Source: Poseidonocella sp. HB161398 (GTDB taxonomy: Bacteria > Pseudomonadota > Alphaproteobacteria > Rhodobacterales > Rhodobacteraceae). Taken from it: DNA of 64,000 nt. The position numbers and the translations under genes are program-made. The notes beneath the pieces are model-generated. The model was given only the letters and a program-made list of their open reading frames with translations, ran no database searches and was not told the DNA's origin. Positions 1 to 7,518 of this stretch are shown one piece after another; position 1 is the stretch's first letter, and every line of letters starts with the position of its first letter. Where the stretch lies: positions 124,001 to 188,000 of the forward strand of contig NZ_VATA01000001.1 in NCBI RefSeq assembly GCF_005870025.1, written 5' to 3'.

Positions 1-226
1 TCGCATGGGTGTCGATGCTCTGAGTCGAGATGATTTCAGAGCCACCGCCCAGGATGAACTTCTCTCTCTGGGTATCGCCGTCCTCCCGCGCATTTGTCAG
101 GCGCATCAGGTCGGTCGTGGAGTACATTCCCGGTTCGACGCCAAGCTGGAGGGCAAGCTGGTCGCTTGCGAAAGCCGGTGCCGCAATGGCCGTTACCAGG
201 ACAGATGCAAGAACTAGACGTCTCAT
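1..226 (-). CDS. Small secreted protein, 3' end beyond window edge
   Basis: The ATG at 226-224 follows a good ribosome binding site (GGAAAGGA, 239-232). The frame stays open to the window edge, so 75 residues are visible and the C-terminus is missing. The protein starts with a classic Sec signal peptide: MRRLV, then a hydrophobic alanine-rich core ending in AFA-S, with cleavage expected near residue 20. The mature part is polar (DQLALQLG, MYSTTDLMRL, then an ILGGGSE stretch). Export to the periplasm is therefore inferred. I do not recognise the family; short signal-peptide proteins with this kind of mature segment are common in Rhodobacteraceae. No partner gene lies upstream, because the next DNA is decayed. 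The coding call is firm; the function is unknown. Confidence 0.75.
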   Translation of the reverse strand, partial: MRRLVLASVLVTAIAAPAFASDQLALQLGVEPGMYSTTDLMRLTNAREDGDTQREKFILGGGSEIISTQSIDTHA

Positions 227-438
227 TGGTCGATCCTTTCCAATAACAGAGGGTTGAATTGGAAGGCCGCTTGCCGATGAATGACACACCTCAGGATAAA
301 TTTTCTACTTGAAGTTGTTTTCGGACACAAGCCAAACGGCATGCATTCGGCGCCAGTCTTCGCCCCGAAAGCATCAAAGTTCCGTCATAAACACGAGCGA
401 AACGATCCGGTATCACGGGCCCGCCGGCCGTTCCGGGC

Positions 439-1089
439 TCAGCGCAGGGCGGGCAGCGCGGTGACGGCGCAGCCCACGCCGCAGATCGACTGGAACGGCG
501 CCTTCCGGCCGGTCTGCGCCTCGGTCTTGCGGCGCAGCCGCGCGGCTGTCGTGTCGAGATGGCGGCTCTCGAATTGCGCCCGCCGCCGGATCGGCAGGCG
601 CAGCAGGTCCTCGCGGCGGCGGACCCGGTTCCCGGCGGCGAAGAACGCGCCGGGAAAGGCGAACTCTGTCGCCGTCACCGAGTCTCGGGCGAGGTCGGGA
701 TCCCGCCGCTATCGTCCGGCACCCGGCTTGCCGCGCTGTCATCGGCGGCGGGCGCGCGCGACGGGTCCGGCGCGGCCGCGCCCGCCCCCCGCCTCGATCC
801 CGCGCAGCGTGCTGTTCTTGGCGAAAGAGAGGTCCGCGCCGCTCCCGACGCAGCGGATGCGGTCGTCGCTGTCGCCGAGCGCGGACCGCATGATGATCCC
901 GGGCGCCAGGTCGACGCCGTGGCCCTCCGGCAGGTCGGCATCGAGGATCACCATGTCCACCGTCTCGTCGCGGGCCAGCATCCCGCGCACCGTGTCCGGG
1001 CTGCCCGAGTCGACACCGCAGCGCTGGAGGAAATCGGCCAGGTCCCGGGGCAGCCGCGCCTCGCCCTCGACAACCGGGCTGCGGGTCAT
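439..1089 (-). pseudogene. Decayed OmpR-family response regulator
   Basis: Two frames together recall a receiver plus winged-helix regulator. The first, from the ATG at 1089, runs to a VDMVILDADLPEGHGVDL segment that resembles the receiver phospho-acceptor region (usually D-x-M-L-P-x-G-D-G). The second, at 678-439, gives ATEF..., then RRREDLL, then LDTTAARLRRK, and ends in SICGVGCA, which matches the order of an OmpR DNA-binding domain (T-x-E-F, R-E-x-L, V-D-x-H-I-x-R-L-R-R-K, G-V-G-Y). At least one frameshift separates the two halves, and the receiver lacks a normal lysine region. The ATG overlaps the stop of the upstream kinase relic by an ATGA, so the pair was once translationally coupled. 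It is surely non-functional as an intact protein. Confidence 0.7.
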
Positions 1090-2480
1090 GCCGCGGCCTC
1101 CGCATGCGGATAGGGGATGGCCGCCTCCTGCGACAGCGGCGGGCGCAAGGGCGCCGCCGCAATCTCGACCGTCCCGTGGCGACACGCGCGGCATGGATGC
1201 CGAGGCCCGCGCCGGTCGCCATGCGCCGTGTTCGACGCCCGGAAGGATGGCCGCCTCGGCTGCGGGCACGCCGATGCCTTGGCCCGCACCTCGATCACCG
1301 CGCTGCCCTGCTCGGCGCGGGCGGTGGCCGGGACCGGCCGATCCGCGGGCAAGCAGTTCAGCGCATTGTCGCCCCGGTTGATCATCCCCGCCTCGGGCAG
1401 GTCGGGATCGGCGAAGAGCTGCATCGCCGGATCGTCGCCGCGCGCATCCAGCCGCCCGCCCCGCCCGGTCCTGCGGAAATGCGCCTCGGCACTGGCCGGG
1501 AGGCTGTCGACCTGCAGCGGCTCGGGCTGGACGCTCCAGTCGCGGTCGGTGGTCATGACGCGGACGATCAGCCCCGAGAGCCGGTTCAGCGCCTCCTCGA
1601 TCCCGGCGAAGCGCTCCGGCGCCGGCCCCTTCGCGGGGCCCGTGGTCAGACGGATCATGCCGAGCCCGTTGCGGGTGATCGCCGGCGGGGTACGGAATTC
1701 GTGTCTGACAACGCGCATGGCATCGGCCTGCGCCTCGCGCGGGCTGCGCTCGGCATCGAGGCTCTTGCGCGGGTCCGCCTCCCGCCGCCGCTTCGGCAAC
1801 TCCGGCGACAGGACGCGGCTGCGCTTGCGCAGGTCGTCACAGCGCTGGAAGCTGGCCATCGCCAGACGGCAGGCGAAATGCGCGATCATGAAGAGCACGC
1901 CCTGCAGCAGGGACCGGGCATTGCCGTCGCCGAGCACGCTAGCGCTCTGGAAGGCGGCGGGCGGGCGGGCCTCGATGAGACCGAGCACCACGCTCGTGCC
2001 CAAGCAGACCGGCAGGATCGGGATCTTAATCCAGCGCAGCAGCCGCAGCTGCGTCCGGTCGCGCATCAGCGGCATCGCCGTGAGGGGTGAACCGCGCCGA
2101 GCTGTGGAGCCGCAGCGCGAGATTGCCCGGATCGCCTCCGCCCGGGCCATCCCCGGGAACGCCAGCAGCGTCCCGCCGATGCGGACACCGCCCGGCTGGC
2201 CGGGAAAGCGACTGTCCCTTGGCAATCAGCACCAGCCCGGACGAATGACCAAGTCGAGCAGGATCGATCAGGTCGACGGCGCGCCGCCCCGCAGGATCGT
2301 CAGCAGGATGCCGGCGGCGATCGCGGCCGGGAAGGCCCGCTCGCAGAGATGGCGCCAGGCGATCCAGACGTGAGCCCGATCGCCGCCAGGCGGCTTCCGG
2401 CCTTGCGCGAGACGAGGAGGACGGTCTGGAGATCGCGCCTTCGGTCAATGGCGCCTGGGGAACGACATGCGCCGCGTCCG
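1086..2480 (-). pseudogene. Decayed sensor histidine kinase
   Basis: The longest remaining frame (2225-1086) contains a recognisable H-box, VVRHEFRTPPAIT, near 1700. Intact kinases usually read RHELRTPLAII here. It is followed by a dimerisation-helix-like segment and a degraded N-box (MINRGDNALNCL). The glycine-rich ATP-binding G-box appears only in another frame (GAGLGIHAARVATG, near 1220), so a frameshift cuts the catalytic domain. Hydrophobic sensor-domain remnants (PVCLGTSVVLGLIEARPP) lie upstream, and further traces extend to about 2480 in other frames. The stop overlaps the response-regulator relic. I infer a complete kinase/regulator operon that has been inactivated by several indels. 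The boundaries are approximate. Confidence 0.7.
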
Positions 2481-2829
2481 GCAGCGGGGCCCGGCCGGGC
2501 ATGGATGCGCCGCCGCGGCGCTCAAAGCCCTTCCGCCTGCAGCGCGGAGTCCATGGAAACCGTCATGTCCCTGCGCCACGGCCGCCGCGGCGGAGGAGCT
2601 TCGCATCGCGACTGCATTCCCGCCCTCGGCACCGGCCCCCGCTGCCGCAAGGCCATCAATTCTCGTGAATCCTTGCGAATTCTGACAGTCTTCCCGGGCA
2701 GGGCGCGCCGCGCTGCAGGCGGGCGTGTCGCAAAGGCGGCGCATTTGGTCGGCCCTGCGGCAGATGCCGCCAATGGATCGGCGACAGTGCCTGCCGCAGC
2801 AGCTTGCCGGAAGGGGCGGATTCTGGACC
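2481..2829. other. Gene-free stretch
   Basis: This is GC-rich sequence between the kinase relic and the MFS gene. Open frames exist on both strands but have no recognisable domain and no convincing ribosome binding site. It presumably holds the MFS promoter and eroded 5' sequence of the kinase; nothing more can be supported. Confidence 0.4.
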
Positions 2830-4095
2830 ATGGGACACGCGTTTTCGGGAATCTGGGTGCTTCTCATCGGCATCGTGCTGATCATGCTGGGCAACGGCAT
2901 GCATTTCACCCTGATCGGCCTGCGCGGCGGGATCGAGGGCTTCTCCTCGGCCCAGCTCGCCATCATCACCTCGGGCTATTTCATGGGCTTCCTCTCGGGC
3001 GCGCAGGTCACGCCGCGGCTGATCCGGCGGGTCGGCCATGTCCGCGTCTTCGCCGCGCTGGGAAGCACGATGTCCGCCGGGCTGATCGCCTTCCCGATGA
3101 TGGCCGATCCCTGGGCCTGGACAATCCTGCGGCTGGTCATCGGCTTCTGCATGTCCGGGGTCTATGTCACCGCCGAGAGCTGGCTGAACCATGCGGCCAC
3201 CAACGAGACCCGGGGCAAGATCCTCTCGGCCTACATGATCGCCCAGACGCTGGGGATCATCGGCGCGCAGGGGCTGCTGACGCTGGGCGATGCGGCGACG
3301 CCCGCGCTCTTCATCGGCGCCTCGATCCTGGTCTCGCTCTCGGTCGCGCCGATCCTGCTGTCGGTCACGCCGGTCCCGGCGGTGGAGCTGGCGCGGCCGA
3401 TGCCGCTGAAGAAGCTCTTCCGCAGCTCGCCGCTGGGCACCGTGGGGATCTTCCTGCTCGGGGGCATCTACGCGACGCAATCGGGCATGGGCGCGGTCTT
3501 CGGCACGCTGGTCGGGATGGGCGCGGCCGAGATCGCGGTCTTCGTGGCGATGATGTTCGCCGGCGCGCTGGTGCTGCAATACCCGATCGGCTGGCTATCC
3601 GACCAGATGGACCGCCGCTGGCTGATCTTCGCCGCGGCCTTTCTCGGCGCGGCGTCCTGCGCGGCCGGCTGGGCGACGGGCGGCAGCCTGCACCTGCTGA
3701 TGGCCGCCGCCTTCCTCGCGGGCGGGGTGACAACGCCGCTCTACGCGCTCTTTCTCGCCTTCACCAATGACTCGCTCGATGCCGAGGAGATGCCCGCAGC
3801 CTCGGGCGGGCTGGTCTTCACCTTCGGGCTCGGCGCGATTGCCGGGCCGCTGGCGACCGGCTGGGCGATGCAGGGGATCGGGCCCGAGGCCTTCTGGCTG
3901 GTGCTCAGCGTCACATTCGCGGCGGTCGCGCTCTATGCGCTCTACCGCATGACGCAGCGCCCCCCGGTGCCCTCGGACGAGACCGAGAGCTATCTCGCGG
4001 TCCTGCCCAGCAGCTCGGCCGTCGCGGTCGAGGCGGCCGGCGCCTGGGCGGCGGGCCAGGCGGAGGACGAGCCCGAGGAAGAGGACGAGGCCTGA
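2830..4095 (+). CDS. MFS transporter (YcaD/UMF-like)
   Basis: This 421-residue inner-membrane secondary transporter has about twelve hydrophobic helices. The chosen ATG begins MGHAFSG, directly before the first helix (IWVLLIGIVLIMLGNGM); an upstream in-frame start would add 35 unrelated residues. Diagnostic pieces are GYFMGFLSG in helix 2, RLIRRVGHVRVF in the loop 2-3 A-motif position, AESWLN after helix 5, and a second-half A-motif-like loop GWLSDQMDRRWL. The AESWLN signature and the order of segments recall the YcaD-type MFS group, whose substrates are mostly unknown. The C-terminus ends in an acidic tail (EDEPEEEDEA). The gene stands alone with a strong hairpin after the stop. Substrate and direction of transport cannot be read from the sequence. 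Confidence 0.88.
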   Translation: MGHAFSGIWVLLIGIVLIMLGNGMHFTLIGLRGGIEGFSSAQLAIITSGYFMGFLSGAQVTPRLIRRVGHVRVFAALGSTMSAGLIAFPMMADPWAWTILRLVIGFCMSGVYVTAESWLNHAATNETRGKILSAYMIAQTLGIIGAQGLLTLGDAATPALFIGASILVSLSVAPILLSVTPVPAVELARPMPLKKLFRSSPLGTVGIFLLGGIYATQSGMGAVFGTLVGMGAAEIAVFVAMMFAGALVLQYPIGWLSDQMDRRWLIFAAAFLGAASCAAGWATGGSLHLLMAAAFLAGGVTTPLYALFLAFTNDSLDAEEMPAASGGLVFTFGLGAIAGPLATGWAMQGIGPEAFWLVLSVTFAAVALYALYRMTQRPPVPSDETESYLAVLPSSSAVAVEAAGAWAAGQAEDEPEEEDEA

Positions 4096-4111
4096 GCCCC
4101 GCCACGGCAAA

Positions 4112-4135
4112 GGGGGACGCCCGCGGGCGCCCCCC
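4112..4135. terminator. Hairpin between convergent genes
   Basis: GGGGG (4112-4116) pairs with CCCCC (4131-4135) around a palindromic core (CGCCCGCGGGCG) with one A/C mismatch. It lies 16 bases after the MFS stop and just before the stop of the convergent small gene. No T-run follows, so it is a probable but unproven bidirectional terminator. Confidence 0.5.
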
Positions 4136-4153
4136 GTCCTTGCGCTGCGGATC

Positions 4154-4420
4154 TCAGCGGACCCGCTTGCGGCCCGAGCCGATCAGCATGCCGGCCAGTT
4201 CGACCCGCTCCGCCGGGCGCGCCGACCGGCGCCCGGCATCGTTGCGGCCCGAGGTGACGCCGTTGGCGGCCTCGCCGGACCAGCCGGGCATCGCGCCGGC
4301 CGCGGGCCGGCCGTCCTGCGCCGCGGCCATAAGCAGCGCAGCCAGGAGCAGCGCCCCTGCAAAAGCCGCAATGCGGCGGGAAAGATCGGCATTTGCGGCA
4401 TCTTGATTGAAGGTCGTCAT
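4154..4420 (-). CDS. Small membrane or secreted protein
   Basis: This 88-residue protein starts at an ATG with a strong ribosome binding site (AGAAAGGAAG, 438-429 relative to 4000). The N-terminus is polar (MTTFNQDAANADLSRR) and is followed by one hydrophobic segment (IAAFAGALLLAALLMAAA, residues about 17-34). The rest is glycine-, arginine- and alanine-rich and ends RKRVR. This fits a single-span membrane protein or an uncleaved signal anchor with a soluble C-terminal tail. I do not recognise a family. It sits just downstream of, and in the same direction as, the DUF1127 gene, so the two may share a transcript. The coding call rests on the ribosome binding site and the sensible topology. Confidence 0.6.
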   Translation of the reverse strand: MTTFNQDAANADLSRRIAAFAGALLLAALLMAAAQDGRPAAGAMPGWSGEAANGVTSGRNDAGRRSARPAERVELAGMLIGSGRKRVR

Positions 4421-4456
4421 CGAATTCTTCCTTTCTGAATTTGGATCGTGGTTTTC

Positions 4457-4594
4457 TCAGGCCTGCGGACGGTCATCCGGCAAGAGGCCGATATCGCGCA
4501 GAAGATGCGGCGGCAGATCGCGCAGCAGGCGGTTATGGGCACGCGCCAACCGGTATCTGCGGACGGCTTCGAGGAGTGCATTTGCAATGAGCAT
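4457..4594 (-). CDS. DUF1127 (YjiS-like) small protein
   Basis: The 45-residue protein carries the DUF1127 hallmark: basic helices followed by LRDLPPHLLRDIGL near the C-terminus. Family members usually read L-x-x-L-x-D-x-x-L-x-D-I-G-L. The ATG at 4594 follows GGGAAGACC, which fits the usual length (40-60 residues) better than a TTG start 90 bases upstream. DUF1127 proteins are small, arginine-rich alphaproteobacterial proteins; some have been linked to RNA turnover, phosphate or carbon metabolism and stress. Nothing here points to a specific role. The next gene downstream is the small membrane protein at 4420-4154, in the same orientation. Confidence 0.75.
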   Translation of the reverse strand: MLIANALLEAVRRYRLARAHNRLLRDLPPHLLRDIGLLPDDRPQA

Positions 4595-4954
4595 TTCGGT
4601 CTTCCCAGTTAATTTCCCGAGCCGGATCGCCGCCCGGGCGGGGACGCCGCCGGCCGCAAGGCTCTGCAAGATATGAATTTTCAAAGGGGCTTCAGCGGGT
4701 GCCGCTTCAGTCGCTTCGGGGACATTACGCGGCGGCGGGCCGGTTTATTCCCGGCCGGCGCGGAAAATGCACGGCAGGTCGGGAATACCCGCAGCGGGAA
4801 CCGAAACTGCCCGGGCGCGGGAATATCGGCGGCTCCGGAAGCGTAATACCGGCGAGCCCCCGACGGGACATGCCGGCGGCGCTTGATATTGGACCCCGAA
4901 AAATACCCGGCTGCAAAGCGCCGCTGCGCAGTCTTTCATTCCTGGAGAGAAAAC
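4595..4954. other. Intergenic region upstream of the methyltransferase gene
   Basis: I looked here for a SAM- or SAH-type riboswitch because the next gene is a homocysteine-methyltransferase homologue, but found no recognisable conserved core. There are several short GC-rich repeats (CGGGAATA-like) and no open frame with a ribosome binding site. Confidence 0.4.
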
Positions 4955-5896
4955 ATGTTGACGACCACCGTTGCTGCGTCCGGCGGCCATTTCCTGACCG
5001 ATGGCGGCATCGAGACCACGCTGATCTTCCACGAGGGCCACGACCTGCCGCTCTTCGCCGCCTACACGCTCCTCGACACCGCGGAGGGGCGCGAAAGCCT
5101 GCGCGCCTATTACCGCCGCTATCTCGCCCTCGCGGCCGAGCGCGGGCTGGGCTTCATCCTCGAAAGCCCGACCTGGCGCTGTTCCACGGGCTGGGGCGCG
5201 CAGCTCGGGCATTCCGAGGACCAGATCGCCGCCTTCAACCGCCAGGCCATCGCCGAGATGCGCGCGCTGGCCGCCGAGGCTGCGCAGAGCGGCGCCGGCC
5301 CGGTTCTCGTCTCGGGCAATATCGGCCCGGCCGGGGATGGCTACGCGGTCGGCACCAGCCTCGATCCGGCCGCCGCGGCCGCCTATCACCGCCACCAGAT
5401 CGCCGCCCTGGCCGCGGCGGGGGCGGACATGATCACCGCAGTGACCATGACCCATTCGGGCGAGGCCGCGGGGATTGCCGCCGCGGTGCGCGCGACCGGC
5501 CTGCCCTGCGTCATCGCCTTCACGCTGGAAACCGACGGCCGGCTGCCCTCGGGCGAAAGCCTGGGCGAGGCGATCCGGGCGACCGACGCCGCCTCTGGCG
5601 GGCACCCTGCCTACTACATGATCAACTGCGCGCATCCCGACCATTTCCGCGGGATGATCGCGCAGGACCCGGCCGTGGCGGCACGGATCGGCGGGCTCCG
5701 GGCGAATGCCTCGCGGATGAGCCATGCCGAGCTCGACGAGGCGACCGAGCTCGATGACGGCAATCCGGACGAGCTCGGCCGCGACTACCGGGCGCTGGCG
5801 CAGCTGATGCCGAACCTGCGGGTCTTCGGCGGCTGCTGCGGCACCGACCACCGCCATGTCGCCGCGATCGCCGACCATTGCTGCGGCGCGGCCTGA
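4955..5896 (+). CDS. Homocysteine S-methyltransferase family protein
   Basis: This 313-residue cytoplasmic enzyme of the MmuM/BHMT fold is expected to move a methyl group from a donor such as S-methylmethionine to homocysteine. The zinc-thiolate signature is visible: Cys225 in MINCAHP, and Cys294-Cys295 in GGCCGTDH. The N-terminal TDGGIET and the ESPTWRCS strand also fit the family, as does the length (about 300-330). The ATG at 4955 follows GGAGAGA by four bases; a start 72 bases upstream has no such site. It appears monocistronic, with an unrelated TPR-like protein 80 bases downstream. The three zinc ligands suggest activity. The donor cannot be read from sequence, so no gene symbol is given. 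Confidence 0.88.
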   Translation: MLTTTVAASGGHFLTDGGIETTLIFHEGHDLPLFAAYTLLDTAEGRESLRAYYRRYLALAAERGLGFILESPTWRCSTGWGAQLGHSEDQIAAFNRQAIAEMRALAAEAAQSGAGPVLVSGNIGPAGDGYAVGTSLDPAAAAAYHRHQIAALAAAGADMITAVTMTHSGEAAGIAAAVRATGLPCVIAFTLETDGRLPSGESLGEAIRATDAASGGHPAYYMINCAHPDHFRGMIAQDPAVAARIGGLRANASRMSHAELDEATELDDGNPDELGRDYRALAQLMPNLRVFGGCCGTDHRHVAAIADHCCGAA

Positions 5897-5976
5897 CCCT
5901 TCTCCCACCCTCATTGATAGCACCCTCCCCCCGGGACCGCCGCGCGCGGCCCGGGGCCCGATAAGGACTTTTCAAA

Positions 5977-6627
5977 ATGACCAGACTGACCAGATCCCTT
6001 GTTCTTCTCTCCGCGATGCTGGCACTGGCCGGCCCCGCCGCCGCGATCGACGGGCGAAGCCTGCCCGGACCCGGCGCCTCGCTGGCAGAGGCCGCGGCCC
6101 CCGACGCCCGCGCACTCTTCGACCAGGCAATGGCGCTCTACTGGGACGGGGACTGCGCCGCGGCCCGCGCGCTCTTCGCCGAGGCGCTGGAGGCCGACCG
6201 GGACTGCGCGATCTGCGCCTGGGGCGAGGCGCTGGCGCTCGGCCCGCGGATCGGCGCGGCGATGGCGCCCGCAGACCAGGGACCGGCCTACGAGCTGGCT
6301 CTGCTGGCGCGGGAAACGGCCGGAACGCCGCGCGACCTCGCGCTGGCCGGGGCCATGGTCTACCGCTACCAGGCGCCCGGCGGCTGGGTGATCTTCTCGC
6401 GCTACATGGAGCGGCTGGCCGCGCAGTACCCGCAGGAGCCCAACCTCCAGCTGGTCGCGGCCGAGGCGATCCTGATCCTGGCCGAGCGGGACGATGACGG
6501 CGGCGACCGCAGCGATCTCGGCGCGGCCGCAGCGCTGATCGAGCGCGCCGCCCGCGCGGCACCGGAAGATCCGGCCGTGGCCGCCATGCAGCGGAACCTG
6601 GAGCGGATCGCCGCCGCCCGGTCCTGA
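5977..6627 (+). CDS. Periplasmic TPR-like repeat protein
   Basis: This 216-residue protein has a Sec signal peptide (MTRLTRSLVLLSAMLALAG, cleavage near AAA-ID). The mature part has a TPR-like unit around residues 45-90 (ALFDQAMALYWDGDCAAAR, then ALEADRDCAICAWGEALALGP). The pair of cysteines followed by a WGEA-ALGP motif recalls a group of secreted TPR proteins in which an A-x-C-x-W-G-E-A-x-A-x-G-P repeat is conserved; those are often much longer, so this may be a shortened member. A ribosome binding site (AAGGA) lies ten bases before the ATG. Downstream are two strong hairpins, and the ECF sigma gene converges on it. Function is unknown; a periplasmic protein-protein scaffold is inferred. Confidence 0.75.
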   Translation: MTRLTRSLVLLSAMLALAGPAAAIDGRSLPGPGASLAEAAAPDARALFDQAMALYWDGDCAAARALFAEALEADRDCAICAWGEALALGPRIGAAMAPADQGPAYELALLARETAGTPRDLALAGAMVYRYQAPGGWVIFSRYMERLAAQYPQEPNLQLVAAEAILILAERDDDGGDRSDLGAAAALIERAARAAPEDPAVAAMQRNLERIAAARS

Positions 6628-6635
6628 GCGCCCAG

Positions 6636-6666
6636 AGGGGCGGACCCGGAAACGGGCGCCGCCCCT
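6636..6666 (+). terminator. Hairpin after the TPR-like gene
   Basis: AGGGGCGG (6636-6643) pairs perfectly with CCGCCCCT (6659-6666), and an inner CCCG-GAAA-CGGG stem closes the loop with a GNRA-type tetraloop. It begins eight bases after the TPR gene stop. There is no T-tract, so termination is inferred from position and stability. Confidence 0.55.
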
Positions 6667-6685
6667 GATCCCTGCGGGTTGCGGA

Positions 6686-6717
6686 CGCCCCTCCGGCGGC
6701 TTGCTGCCGGAGGGGCG
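6686..6717 (-). terminator. Hairpin after the ECF sigma gene
   Basis: A perfect 12-bp stem (CGCCCCTCCGGC with GCCGGAGGGGCG, eight-base loop) lies seven bases beyond the sigma-factor stop on the minus strand. With the neighbouring hairpin it separates two convergent genes. No T-tract is present. Confidence 0.55.
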
Positions 6718-6723
6718 CGAGGG

Positions 6724-7344
6724 CTACGGCGCCCCGTCCGCGGAGATCTCCTGCAAGGCGCGACGCGCCCTGTGGAGTCGGCTCATCACCGTGCCCGCGG
6801 GGATGCCGAACCGCTGCGCGGCTTCGGCGTAGCTGCAGCCCTCCAGCGCAACGGCGACAAGCACGTCGCCGAGATCGGAGGGAAGCCGCAGCACCGCCGC
6901 GCGGACCGCCAGGGACTCGAGCCGCTGCCAGGCGTCGTGATCCTCCACCAGCACATCCTCGGCCGGAACCTGGCCCTCGCCCAGGCGCACCGCGTCGCGG
7001 CGGCGGGAGGAGATCCAGAGGTTGCGCATCACCCGGCAGATCCAGCCTTCGAAGCTGCGCGAGGGATCCCACTGCCCGGCGCGCTCGAGCGCCCGCAGGC
7101 TGGCCTCCTGCACTAGGTCGTCGGCATCCGCGCGCGAGCGCGCCAGCGACCGGGCGAAGCGGGTCATCGCCGGCAGCGCCGCTGCCAGCTCGGTGCCGAC
7201 ACGCATCCGGCGGGCGCGCAGGCAGGTACCGGGCGGCAGGGCGACGACATCGCCCTCCGGCGCGGGACGGTTGGCCGCCACACGCGGCGGATAGGCGGGA
7301 CAGGGGCGCCCGGTCTCGGCGGGCAGGACGGAAAGCTGGGCCAT
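6724..7344 (-). CDS. ECF-type RNA polymerase sigma factor
   Basis: This 206-residue sigma-70 family factor has regions 2 and 4. Region 2 spans about residues 68-118 (DADDLVQEASLRALE, then GWICRVMRNLWISSRRR). Region 4 spans about 150-200 (LPSDLGDVLVAVALEGCSYAEAAQRFGIP, then TVMSRLHRARRAL, the helix-turn-helix that reads the -35 element). The ATG at 7344 has a GGAGAT site seven bases upstream; earlier starts lack one. The N-terminal 50 residues are an extension beyond a minimal ECF factor. No anti-sigma gene adjoins it. Instead it is transcribed away from the giant BTAD/ATPase regulator, with only 174 bases between the starts, so joint control is plausible. The target promoters cannot be predicted. 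Confidence 0.9.
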   Translation of the reverse strand: MAQLSVLPAETGRPCPAYPPRVAANRPAPEGDVVALPPGTCLRARRMRVGTELAAALPAMTRFARSLARSRADADDLVQEASLRALERAGQWDPSRSFEGWICRVMRNLWISSRRRDAVRLGEGQVPAEDVLVEDHDAWQRLESLAVRAAVLRLPSDLGDVLVAVALEGCSYAEAAQRFGIPAGTVMSRLHRARRALQEISADGAP

Positions 7345-7518
7345 GTGATGGATCTCCGGCAAGGGGGCGGCCGCGGAACTGCGCCGCCTTCTGCCATCTG
7401 CCCTAGGTCCGCGGCGTGACCCCTGCGGCAAGCCGGGCGTGACAGCGGCGTGAAAAACGGCTGCCGCAGGGGCCGCCGGGCAAAATTCGGACCCGCCAGC
7501 GGCGGATCCTTTCGGAAA

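Noticed and set aside
4595-4684. A TTG start giving a 75-residue DUF1127 protein
   Set aside because: The added 30 residues are not part of the domain, and the internal ATG at 4594 has a better ribosome binding site.
4595-4954. SAM- or SAH-responsive riboswitch before the homocysteine-methyltransferase gene
   Set aside because: No conserved core sequence or convincing pseudoknot pairing was found.
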